Source: Aureobasidium sp. EXF-3400 (lineage: Eukaryota; Ascomycota; Dothideomycetes; Dothideales; Saccotheciaceae). From it: 64,000 nt of DNA. A program made the position numbers and the translations under genes. The notes under the pieces are model-generated. The model was not told the origin of the DNA. It searched no databases and worked only from the letters and a program-made list of their open reading frames with translations. Shown here piece after piece: positions 53,138-64,000 of the stretch. Position 1 is the stretch's first letter; every line of letters starts with the position of its first letter. The DNA lies in contig SWBL01000145.1 in assembly GCA_024195585.1 (NCBI GenBank), positions 52,684-116,683 on the forward strand. Direction: 5' to 3'.

Positions 53138-56100
53138 ATGCAGGACTACCCACAAGGCCCTGGAAGGCCGCCATACTCTCCTCAACATCAGCGCAGCCAT
53201 CCCCCTTCGCCATCCATGCATCGAAACCCCAGTCCGACCGCCCAGCGATCTGGCTACTACGATCCCTTGTCCGACTCAATACCCGTTCGTCTACCAAGAA
53301 CATATTCATTGCTGATAGCCCTCACTGACAACAACAATACAGGCCCGGAGCCATGCCCCAGACGCTGCTGACAGACATCGCGAGAGCAATGGATACCACT
53401 ACGACACTCCTGCACGTCCGCGAGGCACAAGCCAGTCTTCACACCCAGGCCCTCAACTGCCTCCCTTGACTCCGATGCATCACCCACTACCTCCCTCATC
53501 GCCAACCTATCGCTCGCGTCCCAGCGCTTCACACACAGAGACACCAAACGTCAGTACACCATCAACCATCAACAGTGCGCCATGCGCTGACACAAAACAG
53601 CCCCCTGCCCGCTCTGCCAATCCCATGTCAATGTCCAATCTCTTGTCCGACAGTGGCCCGTCCGAACCTCCGCCGCCTCCACCTCCTGTAGCAGCTCCTC
53701 CAGCCCGGCGTTCGCCAGAGGTGCCGCGCGAACCTGTCAAGCCCTACCTCGCTCCTCATCCCGCGCCTATCCCCGAAGCCTACCCTGCACCTGTCACTCA
53801 ACCCGCCGCTCCCGCTGTAGATAGCAGCAACATTAAACGCGAGCGTAATGGAGACGTTCCCCCGATTGCGCCGTCTGTCGCAGCGACCACCTATCCTACC
53901 GGCCCTCCAGGTCTCACTATCGAAGCCACCGAGGCCGCGTTTGCTGAGATCGAGTCGGCTGAATACAGTGATGTTGATGCTCCTGGATTTGAAGGTCCCA
54001 TCGTCGCATGGAAATCAAGATCGGCAAAGCGCATGATTGAGATAGAACAAAAAGAGCTGGGGAAGCGAAAGGTTTGACAATTCATCTTCTTTACCGACAG
54101 GCAACGCTGACATGAGACACAGAAACGACGTCAAGCTTCGACTAGAATGTACCTCGAACTGTTTGACGCAAACGCAAATCTCGCCAAAGATCACTTCGTT
54201 GCCACGCATGAGAAGCAAGCCGAAGAGGAAGTGCGCGTCAAGGATGCTGAAGAGGAAAAGGAACGTAAGAAGGACATGCAGCGAAAGCGCAGGCGCGAGA
54301 GGACACTACTCAACGAGACGGCCAAACGCGACGAAGCTATAGAGAAGCTCAAAGACCTCGAAGATGAAGACGAAAAATCGCGCCTACTTAAAGACGTCCA
54401 GAAATATGGTAAGAAGATACGGAATACCGAAGACCTCCTCCATGGCCGCCTTCCCAGCAAAGCTCTCCTCGGAGACTCGCCCGGGCCTCCCAACCTAGAA
54501 GGGGGCTTCATGTCGTCCTTCCAAGCTAATGACGACCTTACAACAGATGCGAAAGCGAAGAAAGGCGCCAAGGGTTATCGTCCGCGCAAGAGCAAGGCCC
54601 AGAAACAGGCCGAGAAGGACAGCGCCGCCCAAGCACAAGCCCTCATGGACCGTGGTGAAGATATGCCCCCGATAACCCCTCTGGAAGAACTACGACTCAG
54701 GAGTCTGCGCGGCACTTCTAGCGACGGCATGGAAGGAACACCCATGGAGGACATCGAACCTGGCGAGAAGACTTACGACCAGATCTACCGTGAAGTCTGG
54801 AAGGACGTCTCGGTCAGCGCCACGAAGATTGCTCGCACCAGATTGCAAGCGTTGGAGGTCAAGCAAGGCAACATGCGCAAGACTGCTCAGCTGGCGTCCA
54901 AGGAAGCACGTCGCTGGCAACTCCGTACCAACAAGAGCACCAAAGATGTACAAGCCCGCGCAAAGCGTGCCATGCGTGAGATGCTGTCCTTCTGGAAGCG
55001 CAATGAACGAGATGAGCGTGACCAGCGCAAGATGGCCGAGAAGCAAGAGCTGGAGAATGCCAAACGTGCTGAAGCCGAGCGTGAAGCAAACCGACAGAAG
55101 AGGAAGTTGAACTTCTTGATCTCTCAGACAGAACTATATTCGCATTTCATTGGTAAGAAGGTCAAGACAGACGAAGTCGAAAACTCGACCAACGACGTTT
55201 CTGTTTCGGATCAGACCACGAGGCCTGGTCCTCCTGGTGCCAATACAATCGACTTGCCTGACAGCGTTGGCGATCTCAGCACGAAGGTCACAAACTTCGA
55301 GGACCTCGACTTCGATGCAGAAGATGAGACTGCCTTGCGCCAGGCTGCCATGGCCAATGCTCAGAATGCAGTCCAAGAGGCACAGGACAGGGCACGCGCT
55401 TTCAACGATCCTAACGGCGAGAACAAGATGTCACAGTTCGACGATGGCGAAATGAACTTCCAGAACCCCACCAGTCTGCAAACCATGGACGTCGCACAGC
55501 CGAACATGCTCACTTGCCAGCTCAAAGAGTACCAACTCAAGGGTCTCAACTGGCTGGTCAACTTATACGAGCAAGGTATCAACGGAATTTTGGCCGATGA
55601 GATGGGTCTCGGAAAGACTGTACAGTCCATCTCGGTCATGGCATACCTTGCTGAGGTCCACAACATCTGGGGTCCCTTCCTTGTTATTGCTCCAGCTTCG
55701 ACACTTCACAACTGGCAACAAGAAATTGCCAAGTTCGTTCCAACACTCAAGGTGCTACCTTACTGGGGCAATGCAAAGGATCGTAAGGTCTTGCGCAAGT
55801 TCTGGGATCGCAAGCACATCACGTACAGCCGAGAATCGTCCTTCCACGTCTTGGTCACATCGTACCAGCTTGTGGTGCAGGACACGCCATACTTCCAGAA
55901 GATTCGTTGGCAGTACATGATTCTGGACGAAGCTCAAGCTATCAAATCTTCACAAAGTTCGAGATGGAAGGCTCTGCTGGGTTTCCACTGTCGCAACCGA
56001 CTCCTTCTGACCGGTACACCAATTCAGAACAATATGCAAGAGTTGTGGGCTTTGCTCCATTTCATCATGCCTAGTTTGTTCGATTCGCACGATGAGTTCA

Positions 56101-58184
56101 GTGACTGGTTTTCTAAGGACATTGAAAGCCACGCGCAAAGCAACACAAAACTCAACGAAGATCAGCTCAAGAGATTGCACATGATCCTCAAGCCTTTCAT
56201 GTTGCGCCGTGTCAAGAAGCATGTCCAGAAGGAACTTGGCGACAAGGTGGAGAAGGACGTATACTGTGATCTGACATACCGTCAACGAGCTCTGTACGCC
56301 AACCTGCGCAACAAGATCAGTATTCTGGACCTGATTGAGAAGGCGGCTGTCGGAGATGACCAGGACACTGCCACTTTGATGAACTTGGTCATGCAGTTCC
56401 GCAAAGTCTGTAACCACCCTGATCTTTTCGAGCGCGCAGACACTATTTCACCCCTCGCTGTGTCGTACTGGGCAGAGACCGCTTCCTTCAGCAGAGAAGG
56501 CAACTTTGTCAACCTCGCATACTCTGTACGCAGTCTGATCGAGTACTGGTTACCTAAACAGCTCGGCTCAGATGGTGGTCGACTGGATCTGGCTGGGCCT
56601 GATAACTTGCGTGCCGGCTGGAGAAACAAGTGGTTGAAGCACATGATGAGTATCTGGGACCCAGAACACATCAAGCAAAACACCAAGAATGCAGGAGCTT
56701 TCTCATGGTTGCGTTTTGTGGACCACTCGGCCAGTGAAGTCTCAAGAGCTGCTCGTAGTGGCATCTTCGATCGTGCGGTGGAGCTTGAGAGGCAGTCAAA
56801 GCGCCGAACATTCTTCCAGCAAGGCGATTACCTCGATGCCAACGAACGCTACGTGCCTGCTCACTCAATGCTCAATGTCGTCCAGCACTCCAAGCCAAGC
56901 TTAATCGGCGATGTGTCGGGCGAAGGCTATCTGAGCAATCTGATGAACGTCTCTCGATTGGCAGTAAAACAGACTGGCTATAGTGATATTGAGCCTTGCT
57001 CTCTTCCCACAGCTGCTGCTCCTCCAATTGAGCTCGTCTGCCCTAGTCAACACTCAATCGTCGAGAAGGAGACAACGTTCTTCAACTCTTCCGTCCGAAG
57101 CACGCTGAATCCCATAACCTTGGAGACCGAGCAAGCACTGTTGTCAAGCAAGGTCGCGCCATCAGACTACCCGATCACGAACATGTTGCCTGAGCCAATC
57201 AACAAGAAACAGGGTTACACAACTATTGAAGTTCCAAGTATGCGCCGCTTCGTCACTGACTCTGGCAAGTTGGCGCAATTGGACAAGCTTCTCAGAGAAC
57301 TCAAGGAGGGCGGCCATCGTGTGTTGCTTTACTTCCAGATGACTCGTATGATCGACCTGATGGAAGAATACCTCACATACCGCAACTACAAGTACTGTCG
57401 TCTGGATGGTTCGACAAAACTTGAAGATCGCAGAGACACTGTCGCAGCTTTCCAGTCGACGCCCGAGATCTTTGTCTTCCTACTCAGTACGCGTGCTGGT
57501 GGTCTTGGTATCAACCTTACATCTGCCGATACCGTCATTTTCTACGACAGTGATTGGAACCCTACCATCGATTCCCAGGCCATGGATCGTGCGCATCGTC
57601 TTGGTCAGACAAGACAGGTCACAGTCTATCGTCTCATCACACGTGGTACTATTGAGGAGCGCATTCGCAAGCGTGCTCTACAGAAGGAGGAAGTCCAACG
57701 TGTGGTCATCACTGGTGGTGCTGGTGCTACAAGTGGTGACAAGGGTGTCGACTTCAACGGACGCACAACTAGAGAGAACCGTACGAAGGACATCGCTTTG
57801 TGGCTGGCCGATGATGATCAGGCTGCCGAGATTGAGCGCAAGGAAGCCGAATTTGCCGAGCAAGAGGCTAAAGAACCGAACAAGGCAAAGAAGAGGAAGG
57901 CTCCTACGAAGAAGAAGGAGATCAGCATGGATGACATGTACCATGAAGGTAAGGATGATCTGAATTCTGATAATTATATGTCAAGTGCTAATCAGATACC
58001 AACAGGTGAAGGTAAATTCGATGATGATCACAGCAACAAACCCTCTGGCGCAGCGACACCAGTTCCCGGTGCTATCGAAGGCCCGCCATCAAAGAAGAAG
58101 AAGACTAGTGGTAAAAAGGCAAAGACACTCAAGCAGCGTCTTGCGATAGCCGATGGCGACGTGGACGGCGGTATGGCTTCGTAA
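53138..58184 (+). CDS. INO80: Chromatin-remodelling ATPase INO80
   Basis: Catalytic subunit of the INO80 complex, which slides nucleosomes and handles H2A.Z in transcription, replication and repair. Exons 53138..53284, 53343..54071, 54123..57948, 58006..58184; a further 51-nt intron-like segment (53550-53600) may be removed, giving about 1609 or 1626 residues. The N-terminal 300 residues are Pro/Ser/Arg-rich. A charged helical region follows, then the DBINO domain (about 508-636: [13 protein letters not shown] ... [16 protein letters not shown]). Snf2 ATPase: DEMGLGKT (about 784), [27 protein letters not shown]. An INO80-type long insertion (about 1060-1300) splits the lobes. C-terminal lobe: [50 protein letters not shown]. 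Basic C-terminus. The 57-nt final intron is stop-free and in frame, but removing it gives the family sequence MYHEGEG. Confidence 0.95.
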
Positions 58185-58920
58185 AGCACGACTACTTATT
58201 ATTCTTATCTTGCAGCATGCTGCGGTTTCTGGGCCTTTCTGTCTCTGCTATCTGTTTTACTCATTGCTGGAATTATTATCACATCGCATCTTTTGTTTGG
58301 CGTTATGGGACAGGCGAGATGGACTTAGCGAATGGCCGCATGAGCCAGAGATGCCTGCCTGCTCCCACTTGCTTGTGCTTCGACGAAAGAGGAAGCCGAA
58401 AGGAAAACTGCGACATGTATATCTAGATGACACAATTCATTCTGACGAATTCTCGTTTGTTACTCCTGACAACTTCTGTCTTGCCCTCTGCTATATCAAC
58501 ACTGATATCATACCAGTGAGGCGCAGCAGATGGGTCTTCTATTGGAAAAGAAAAGTGGCCCCGTTGACGATGTCATGCGGATTGATTTGCAACCGCAGGG
58601 GTCTGGGCCAAGCTTTTTTGGGTCGATCTTGCTCCCCACGGATGAACACACAAGCGGGAACATCGTTGACAGGACAAGGACCATGACTTTTCTCACGACT
58701 TGACAACTTCAGACTTATTGAATAATTTCTGAATACTGTTGCATCGCAAGGGCAGACCGGACGAAGAAAACCCATTGGATACAGTCCAAGAACTCTGTTA
58801 TACTCTTATTGAGCAGAAGCATCAGCAACCCTTCATAAGGAGGTCAGGGATTCATTCAGCATCGTCCACGCATTCGACATTCTCTGGAACTCTCGTTGCA
58901 CCATCAAATGAACACGCAAA
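58185..58920. other. Intergenic between INO80 and the 5-phosphatase gene
   Basis: 736 bp, no recognised gene. Confidence 0.5.
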
Positions 58921-61900
58921 ATGTCGAGTACCAAATCATCGCGACCGACAAGCACTTCTAGCAGTTTGATGCAGGAAGTGGTCAATTCGCTACCGGGTGG
59001 CTATCCTGAATCCATACAACCTCCTACTTCAAATCAACAGTCACTGAGTCAGGCGGTGTACGGGAGGAGGTCTGAATATACAAGGCCAAGAGATATCAAA
59101 ATCAAGGTTTGTTTTCACCTTTTCCGGCCTCAGACCACAGATGCACACGCTCGTTGGCGCTGAGGCCTTTTCTGATGGGTTGAGTCATGTGATTGACTTT
59201 ACTTTGTGATATAGGTCGGGACCTGGAATGCTGCGGCTTACAAGGGTGCTGAGAAGGACATCGCTTGGTTCATCGATGGCAAAGGAATCGCAGAGGGGTT
59301 GACCGATCTCACTGTCTCGGACGATTCTGAATCGCAGGATGATGCGATAGCGCAAAACAAGGACTCCCTGGACGATCGCGAAGGCGTGGAAGACCAGGAA
59401 GCCCGTTATGCGAAGAAGAAATCCACCCTGCCGCAAAACGATCCTGGACTACTACCCGGCGGCAACGACATTGGACTTTACCTTCTAGGACTCCAGGAGA
59501 TCGTGGATGTAAATTCTGCTGCTGAGGCTCTTAGGCCGTATACAGATTCATCAGTGGCGCAGAAATGGAAAAGCGAGATGGAAGCGCATTTGCCAAGAGG
59601 TTATAAGTTTATTGCTGAGCAACAGCTTATAGGCATGTTGTTGCTTATCTATGCCTCAGAGGATGTGGCTGCAGACATCAAGTCTGTGAGCACGACAAGT
59701 GTTGGGACAGGCCTCATGGGATACATGGGCAACAAAGGTGCTGTCACAGCTCGAATCGTCCTTGGAGAAACCACTCGCCTTGTTTTCGTCAACGCCCACC
59801 TTGCTGCCGGTACGGATAAGGGTGCTGTTGAACGCAGGAACTGGGACTATGGCCAAGTCATGAGTCGCACCAAGTTCGAACCAATTACAGATTCCATGGG
59901 TCTGGCGCAAAACGTTGGTGAGGGCATTGACGATGCAGATGTTGCGTTTTTCGTCGGAGATCTCAATTACAGACTTGAGGGTATCCCAGGCGAAGATGTT
60001 CGTCGCTTGCTGATGCTCCATACTCGTAACGAATACGACTTGTCGAAAAAGCAGAGCAAAAAAATCGATAAGGAAATTGCAAACAAGCGAGCCTCTATCG
60101 AGAGACGGAGGGAAAGCAGGATGTCGACTGATTCTGGAGTATCTCAAGTTTCTACTGTCAGATCCCGAGACGACGAAGTCAGCAAAGAGGAGGAAGAGTT
60201 TGACGAAGAGGACGCGCTTGACCCGGCTAGCGACCCAGCATCTTTGCACACGACGCTATCGTCTCTCTTACCGCATGACGAGTTACAACAACAACAAAAA
60301 GCGAGAAAGGCTTTCCAGGGATGGCAAGAAGGACCGATCACATTCTTGCCGACTTACAAGTACGACGCAGGAAGCGTCGGTGTCTTTGACTCCAGTGAGA
60401 AGAGACGTGCTCCCAGTTGGTGTGATCGCATCCTATGGCGGACAAGACGCGACATGCTTGCCTATGAAAGCGCAATTGCTGAAGAGGAAGACTCCAGAAA
60501 AAAAGACGAAGAGATGAAGAACAGCGGTCTTGACGAAGCAGGCAAAGACGAAGAGATGCTATACGACTATGACCCTGATGAAGATGCTGATGAGGCTGGT
60601 TCATATGACGATGCATACGAAGACGCTCCAGAGGGAACAGTCATCACCAAAGAAGGCTTTGCTGACGAAATCAGTTTAGAAGCATATGTGGCGCATCAAC
60701 GAGTTCTGTCGTCTGATCACAAGCCATTGGATGCTGTCTTCTCGTTCAAGTACGATGCTGTGGTACCAGAACTGAAATCAAAGATTCATCAGGAAGTTGC
60801 ACGAGAACTGGACAGAGCAGAGAATGAAGGCCGACCAAACGTAACAGGTTTGTAAAGAAGATCTTGAATTCATACTATGCAGCGCTGATGTGGTTTGCGT
60901 CTTTCTAGTCATTGCCGACCGTCCTCATTCCGACGAAGAAGGCATCTCAGACGACGACCCCCTCAAATTTGAAGGCGTCTGGTTTGGTCAAGTCAGATAT
61001 GCCATGCACAAGCACCGTAGCCTCACCATAGCAAACACCGGCCAAGTTCCCGCGACCGTCTACTTCATCGATCGTCCTGTAGGACCTGGTCAGCACCCCG
61101 GCGTCTGTCCTAACTGGGTATCCCTCCAGATCGACGATGGCACTGGAAAGCTATCCTCTGATACGGGTAAACGCACACTTGAACCCGGGCAAACCTTCAA
61201 TGTTGGACTAGAATTGAGAATTCTAGACGTCAGTCTAGCACGCGACTTCAACGAAGGCGTCAAATCTATGGAAGACATACTTGTCCTACGCGTCGAGAAC
61301 GGACGTGATCATTTCATCCCTCTGCGTGGAGTATGGCTGGAATCTTCACTTGGGCACTCCATCTCAAAACTCATCCGTATCCCTGAAGGCGGGATCCGCA
61401 AACTACAGCGACAACGACCGGATAGTGGAAAACACAAGAGCGGCAGTGTATCTTCTGGCTCTGTTCTCGATGACGACGAGGCAATTCCCGTAAGATGGTC
61501 TGCGCCTCGGGAGCTGTTCAGGCTGACGGAGGTGATAGAGGAACTGAGCGTTCGCGTTACCGCCGAGTGGGGCATGTTGAACGATTCCACCACTCCACCT
61601 CCCTGGGAAAAGTTTCCAGGCTGGCCTTTTGCACAAGCTTCGTGGACATTTGACGACAAGACTCAACGAGCAGATACCCTTGCTGATATCGCAGAAGCAC
61701 TGGACTCGGACTCTTCCTTTGACTCTGCTCTTCCCCCTACCCTCACTCACATCCAAAAATTGGAATGTCTCGCCGAGTTTCTACTGCTGTTCCTCAAAGC
61801 CATGACCGATGGCATCGTAACACCAAAACTCTGGCATACCCTCGACGACAACCTCCGCAAGCAAGAAAAACTAAAATCCTCACAACAAGCCAGCACCGAA

Positions 61901-62266
61901 GACCTACGCACCTGGGCCCAAGAAATCCTTTCTTCCTCGCCTTCTCACTCCATTTCCTTTATCTTGGTAACTAGTATGCTTGATCGCATTTCTTCGGAAA
62001 TCATAAGTACCATTCAACATAATCATCCAGAGGTACTGGCTAAACCACCGTCTGCGGACTTTTTGGCGGGTATTCCGGTGTGGTTGAGGAAAAAGTTGCC
62101 GAAAGAGGGGAAGGAGGCTTGGAGGTTGGGGGTTATGAGGGGGGTTGCTGGTGTCATGGCATCGAGGGTAATTAGAAGTGATGGGGGAGGGGAGAATGCA
62201 AAGGAGAAAGAGAGGCAAGTTGTTGAGGAGAGAAAAGTTAGGTTTTTGGAGTTGTTTATGGGATGA
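58921..62266 (+). CDS. OCRL-type inositol polyphosphate 5-phosphatase
   Basis: Removes the 5-phosphate from PI(4,5)P2 or related inositides on internal membranes. Exons 58921..59106, 59215..60847, 60909..62266 (introns 108 and 61 nt), 1058 residues. Catalytic IPPc motifs: VGTWNAAA (from 63), GLQEIVDV, GYMGNKGAVTARI, FVNAHLAAG, FFVGDLNYRLEG (D311, N313), APSWCDRILWR and LSSDHKPLDAVF (D563, H564). An acidic insertion (EEEEFDEEDALD) and an acidic low-complexity loop lie inside the catalytic region. After it comes an ASH-like beta domain (about 605-740: FGQVRYAMHKHRSLTIANTGQVPATVYFI, VLVLRVENGRDHFIPLRG) and a helical RhoGAP-like C-terminal region (KLECLAEFLLLFLKAMTDGIV). This order matches OCRL/INPP5B rather than the synaptojanin type. 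An imperfect GAT run starts at the stop codon. Confidence 0.9.
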
Positions 62267-63124
62267 TGATAACGATGACGATGATGATGAAGGAGGTGAG
62301 GTGGATGAAGTGAGAAGAGGAGTTGCAGGAAGAGAGACAGAAAGGATGGTGATAAAGATGATGTGGGATTGGGTATTCTTTGGATAGCATATTCAGAAGA
62401 GTCCACATCAGAAGAAGCTAGAATAGGCCAAAGTATGAGTAGACCATAAATCACTTTGTTTGGCAATTAGAAGACGAGAACTCGTAGGGTAATAGAATCT
62501 CCCTTACCCGCTCCTTCCTTTCTTTCTTTCTATCTTCCTATTCAACTCTTATCAGCTCTTTCTTTTTCCTCTTAGTTCTTTGTCTTTCTTCTTTCTTAGC
62601 TTTTGTGGCTTTTATTCTCTTCTTAGCTCCTTCCTTTGGTACGTTCCAAACTTATCTAAAGGCAAAAATACTAGAGCTGGACTTGAGCAAGACAAGGAAA
62701 CTCTAGAGGCTCTCTGCTCTGAGGGTAAGAATTGATTGGCCTTGTAATGGGGACGTAAAGATACCGAAACCACGGATACAAGACACAAACGTTTTGCTGA
62801 GTTTCTCTTCTGCTTTCCGTCTGGGTATATTGGCTTGTGTAGCAAAAGTAGTAGGAATTGAGTGTTTGCATCCAATGGCCACGGTATCAATGACAACACA
62901 ACACCTTGGACAAATCAAAGGGAAGAATGCAAAGAATGGTTTTTGAACAAGAAAAATGAAAAATGCTTCCATGGTATTTGAGATGAATGAATTTTCAAAA
63001 AAGGAAAAACAATACTGGCAACCGCCAGAGAATGAACGTCCCCCATTTGCGTTGTGAAAGCGCCTCTCCTCCTATATTACACTAAAACGAAAAAAACTCC
63101 CTCTTCTCCCTTTTGGAGAGTGAC
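62267..63124. other. Convergent 3' region with pyrimidine-rich tract
   Basis: An imperfect GAT/GAC simple repeat at about 62261-62293 and purine-rich DNA follow the 5-phosphatase stop. About 62495-62640 is almost all C and T on the plus strand (TTCCTTTCTTTCTTTC). The rest is the probable PDA1 3' UTR. No gene recognised. Confidence 0.6.
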
Positions 63125-64000
63125 TTAGTTCTTCTCGTAGTAGTAGTTCTCCTCGGGGATACGGCCACGGAGGTACTCGGGCTCGGAGCCACGGACGTAA
63201 ATGTCCTCGAACAGAATCTTGGGGGTGGCCTCGGGGGCGGGCATGGCCTCGGCTTCCTTGACTTCGGCGTCGACGCTCTCGCGGGCTTGCTTGTCGATGG
63301 ACTTGAGCTCCGACTCGGTGGCGACTTCCCAGTCCAGGATCTTTTGCTTGAGACCGGCGATGGGGTCCTGGGTGCTGCGCATACGTTGGATCTCCTCGCG
63401 AGTCTGTGAGAGTGAAGGTTAACGATGGGGTAGAAGAGGGCTAGAGGAAAGGGAAAACTAACGCGGTAGGTGGTACCAGGGTCGGACATGGAGTGACCTC
63501 CGTATCTGTAGGTAACGAATTCGTAGACCAGAGGACCGTTGCCCTCAGCGGCCCACTGCTTGCCGAATGCGACGGCCTGCTTGCAGGCGAGGACATCCAT
63601 ACCGTTGATCTTAAGACCGGGGATGTACTGGCCACGCTTGTAGTACTCGGTGATGGCCGACGAGCGGTTGGCGGCAGTACCCATACCGTACTTGTTGTCT
63701 GAGAAACACATGGTTAGCGAAGTTTGACGTATGGGGAGGACACGGGACTACTCACTCTCGCAAGCAAAGATGACGGGCAGGTTCCACAGCTTGGCCATGT
63801 TGTAAGCCTCAAAGACCTGACCCTGGTTGGAAGCACCATCACCGTAGAGGGAGATGGAAACGTTCTTCTTGCCCTGGTACTGGTCGGCGAAAGCGAGACC
63901 GGCACCGACGGGGACCTGAGCACCGACGATACCGTTACCGCCGTAGAAGCCCTTGGTGAACATGTGCATGGAACCACCCTTTCCGTAGGCGATACCCTCT
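63125..64000 (-). CDS. PDA1: Pyruvate dehydrogenase E1 alpha subunit, C-terminal part (5' end outside window)
   Basis: Thiamine-diphosphate-dependent subunit of the mitochondrial pyruvate dehydrogenase complex; with E1 beta it decarboxylates pyruvate. The gene is cut by the window end: exons 64000>..63756, 63698..63463, 63403..63125 (introns 57 and 59 nt). Visible family sequence: [33 protein letters not shown], the thiamine-diphosphate motif beginning GDGASNQGQ and ending CENNKYGMGT (the NN created by splicing), [18 protein letters not shown], and [16 protein letters not shown], whose Ser residues are the known regulatory phosphorylation region. The C-terminus, [27 protein letters not shown], is typical. 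Confidence 0.95.

Overview
The window is nuclear DNA of a filamentous ascomycete (Pezizomycotina). The evidence is many short GT-AG introns (about 50 to 110 nt) with CTRAC/CTAAC-like branch sites, compact genes on both strands, and fungal orthologues: class V myosin with a DIL tail, Cgr1, Brx1, INO80, Spo12, an Azf1-type C2H2 factor, a Dcw1-type GH76 enzyme and a Kex2-type secretory precursor. A Dothideomycete or a close relative is my guess; the sequence alone does not settle the class. I recognised no tRNA, rRNA, CRISPR array or intact transposon.

Layout. 0-8.5 kb: 3' part of a myosin V gene, a membrane-anchored S/T/P-rich protein, a small low-complexity protein with a C-terminal CaaX-like end, and a GPI-anchored GH76 alpha-1,6-mannanase (Dcw1 type, minus strand). 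10-16 kb: an accessory-looking block with a secreted NucA/NucB-type nuclease precursor, a fungal orphan gene, and a leaderless MACPF-like protein carrying an EF-hand. 16-24 kb: a small conserved protein, a coiled-coil membrane protein, CGR1, the mitochondrial ornithine carrier, a Ser-rich protein and mitoribosomal protein S33. 26-38.5 kb: a Ser-rich protein, a small cupin gene assembled from two exons, a PI-specific phospholipase C, a small zinc-ribbon protein, an SMP-domain protein with a mitochondrial presequence, and a secreted PEBP. 38.5-50 kb: a single C2H2 (Azf1-like) regulator in about 11 kb otherwise without recognised genes. 50-64 kb: SPO12, then BRX1 and INO80 diverging from one intergenic region, an OCRL-type inositol-polyphosphate 5-phosphatase, and the 3' part of PDA1 (pyruvate dehydrogenase E1 alpha), cut by the window end.

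Most genes are housekeeping: ribosome biogenesis (CGR1, BRX1), mitochondria (ORT1, mS33, PDA1, the SMP protein), phosphoinositide signalling (PLC, OCRL-type phosphatase), transport (myosin V), chromatin (INO80) and mitotic exit (SPO12). The least ordinary part is 9.9-16.1 kb, where a putative secreted DNase precursor and a putative Ca2+-responsive pore-forming protein lie on either side of an orphan gene.

Exon boundaries were set by hand from splice signals, reading frame and family similarity recalled from memory. No database search was run.
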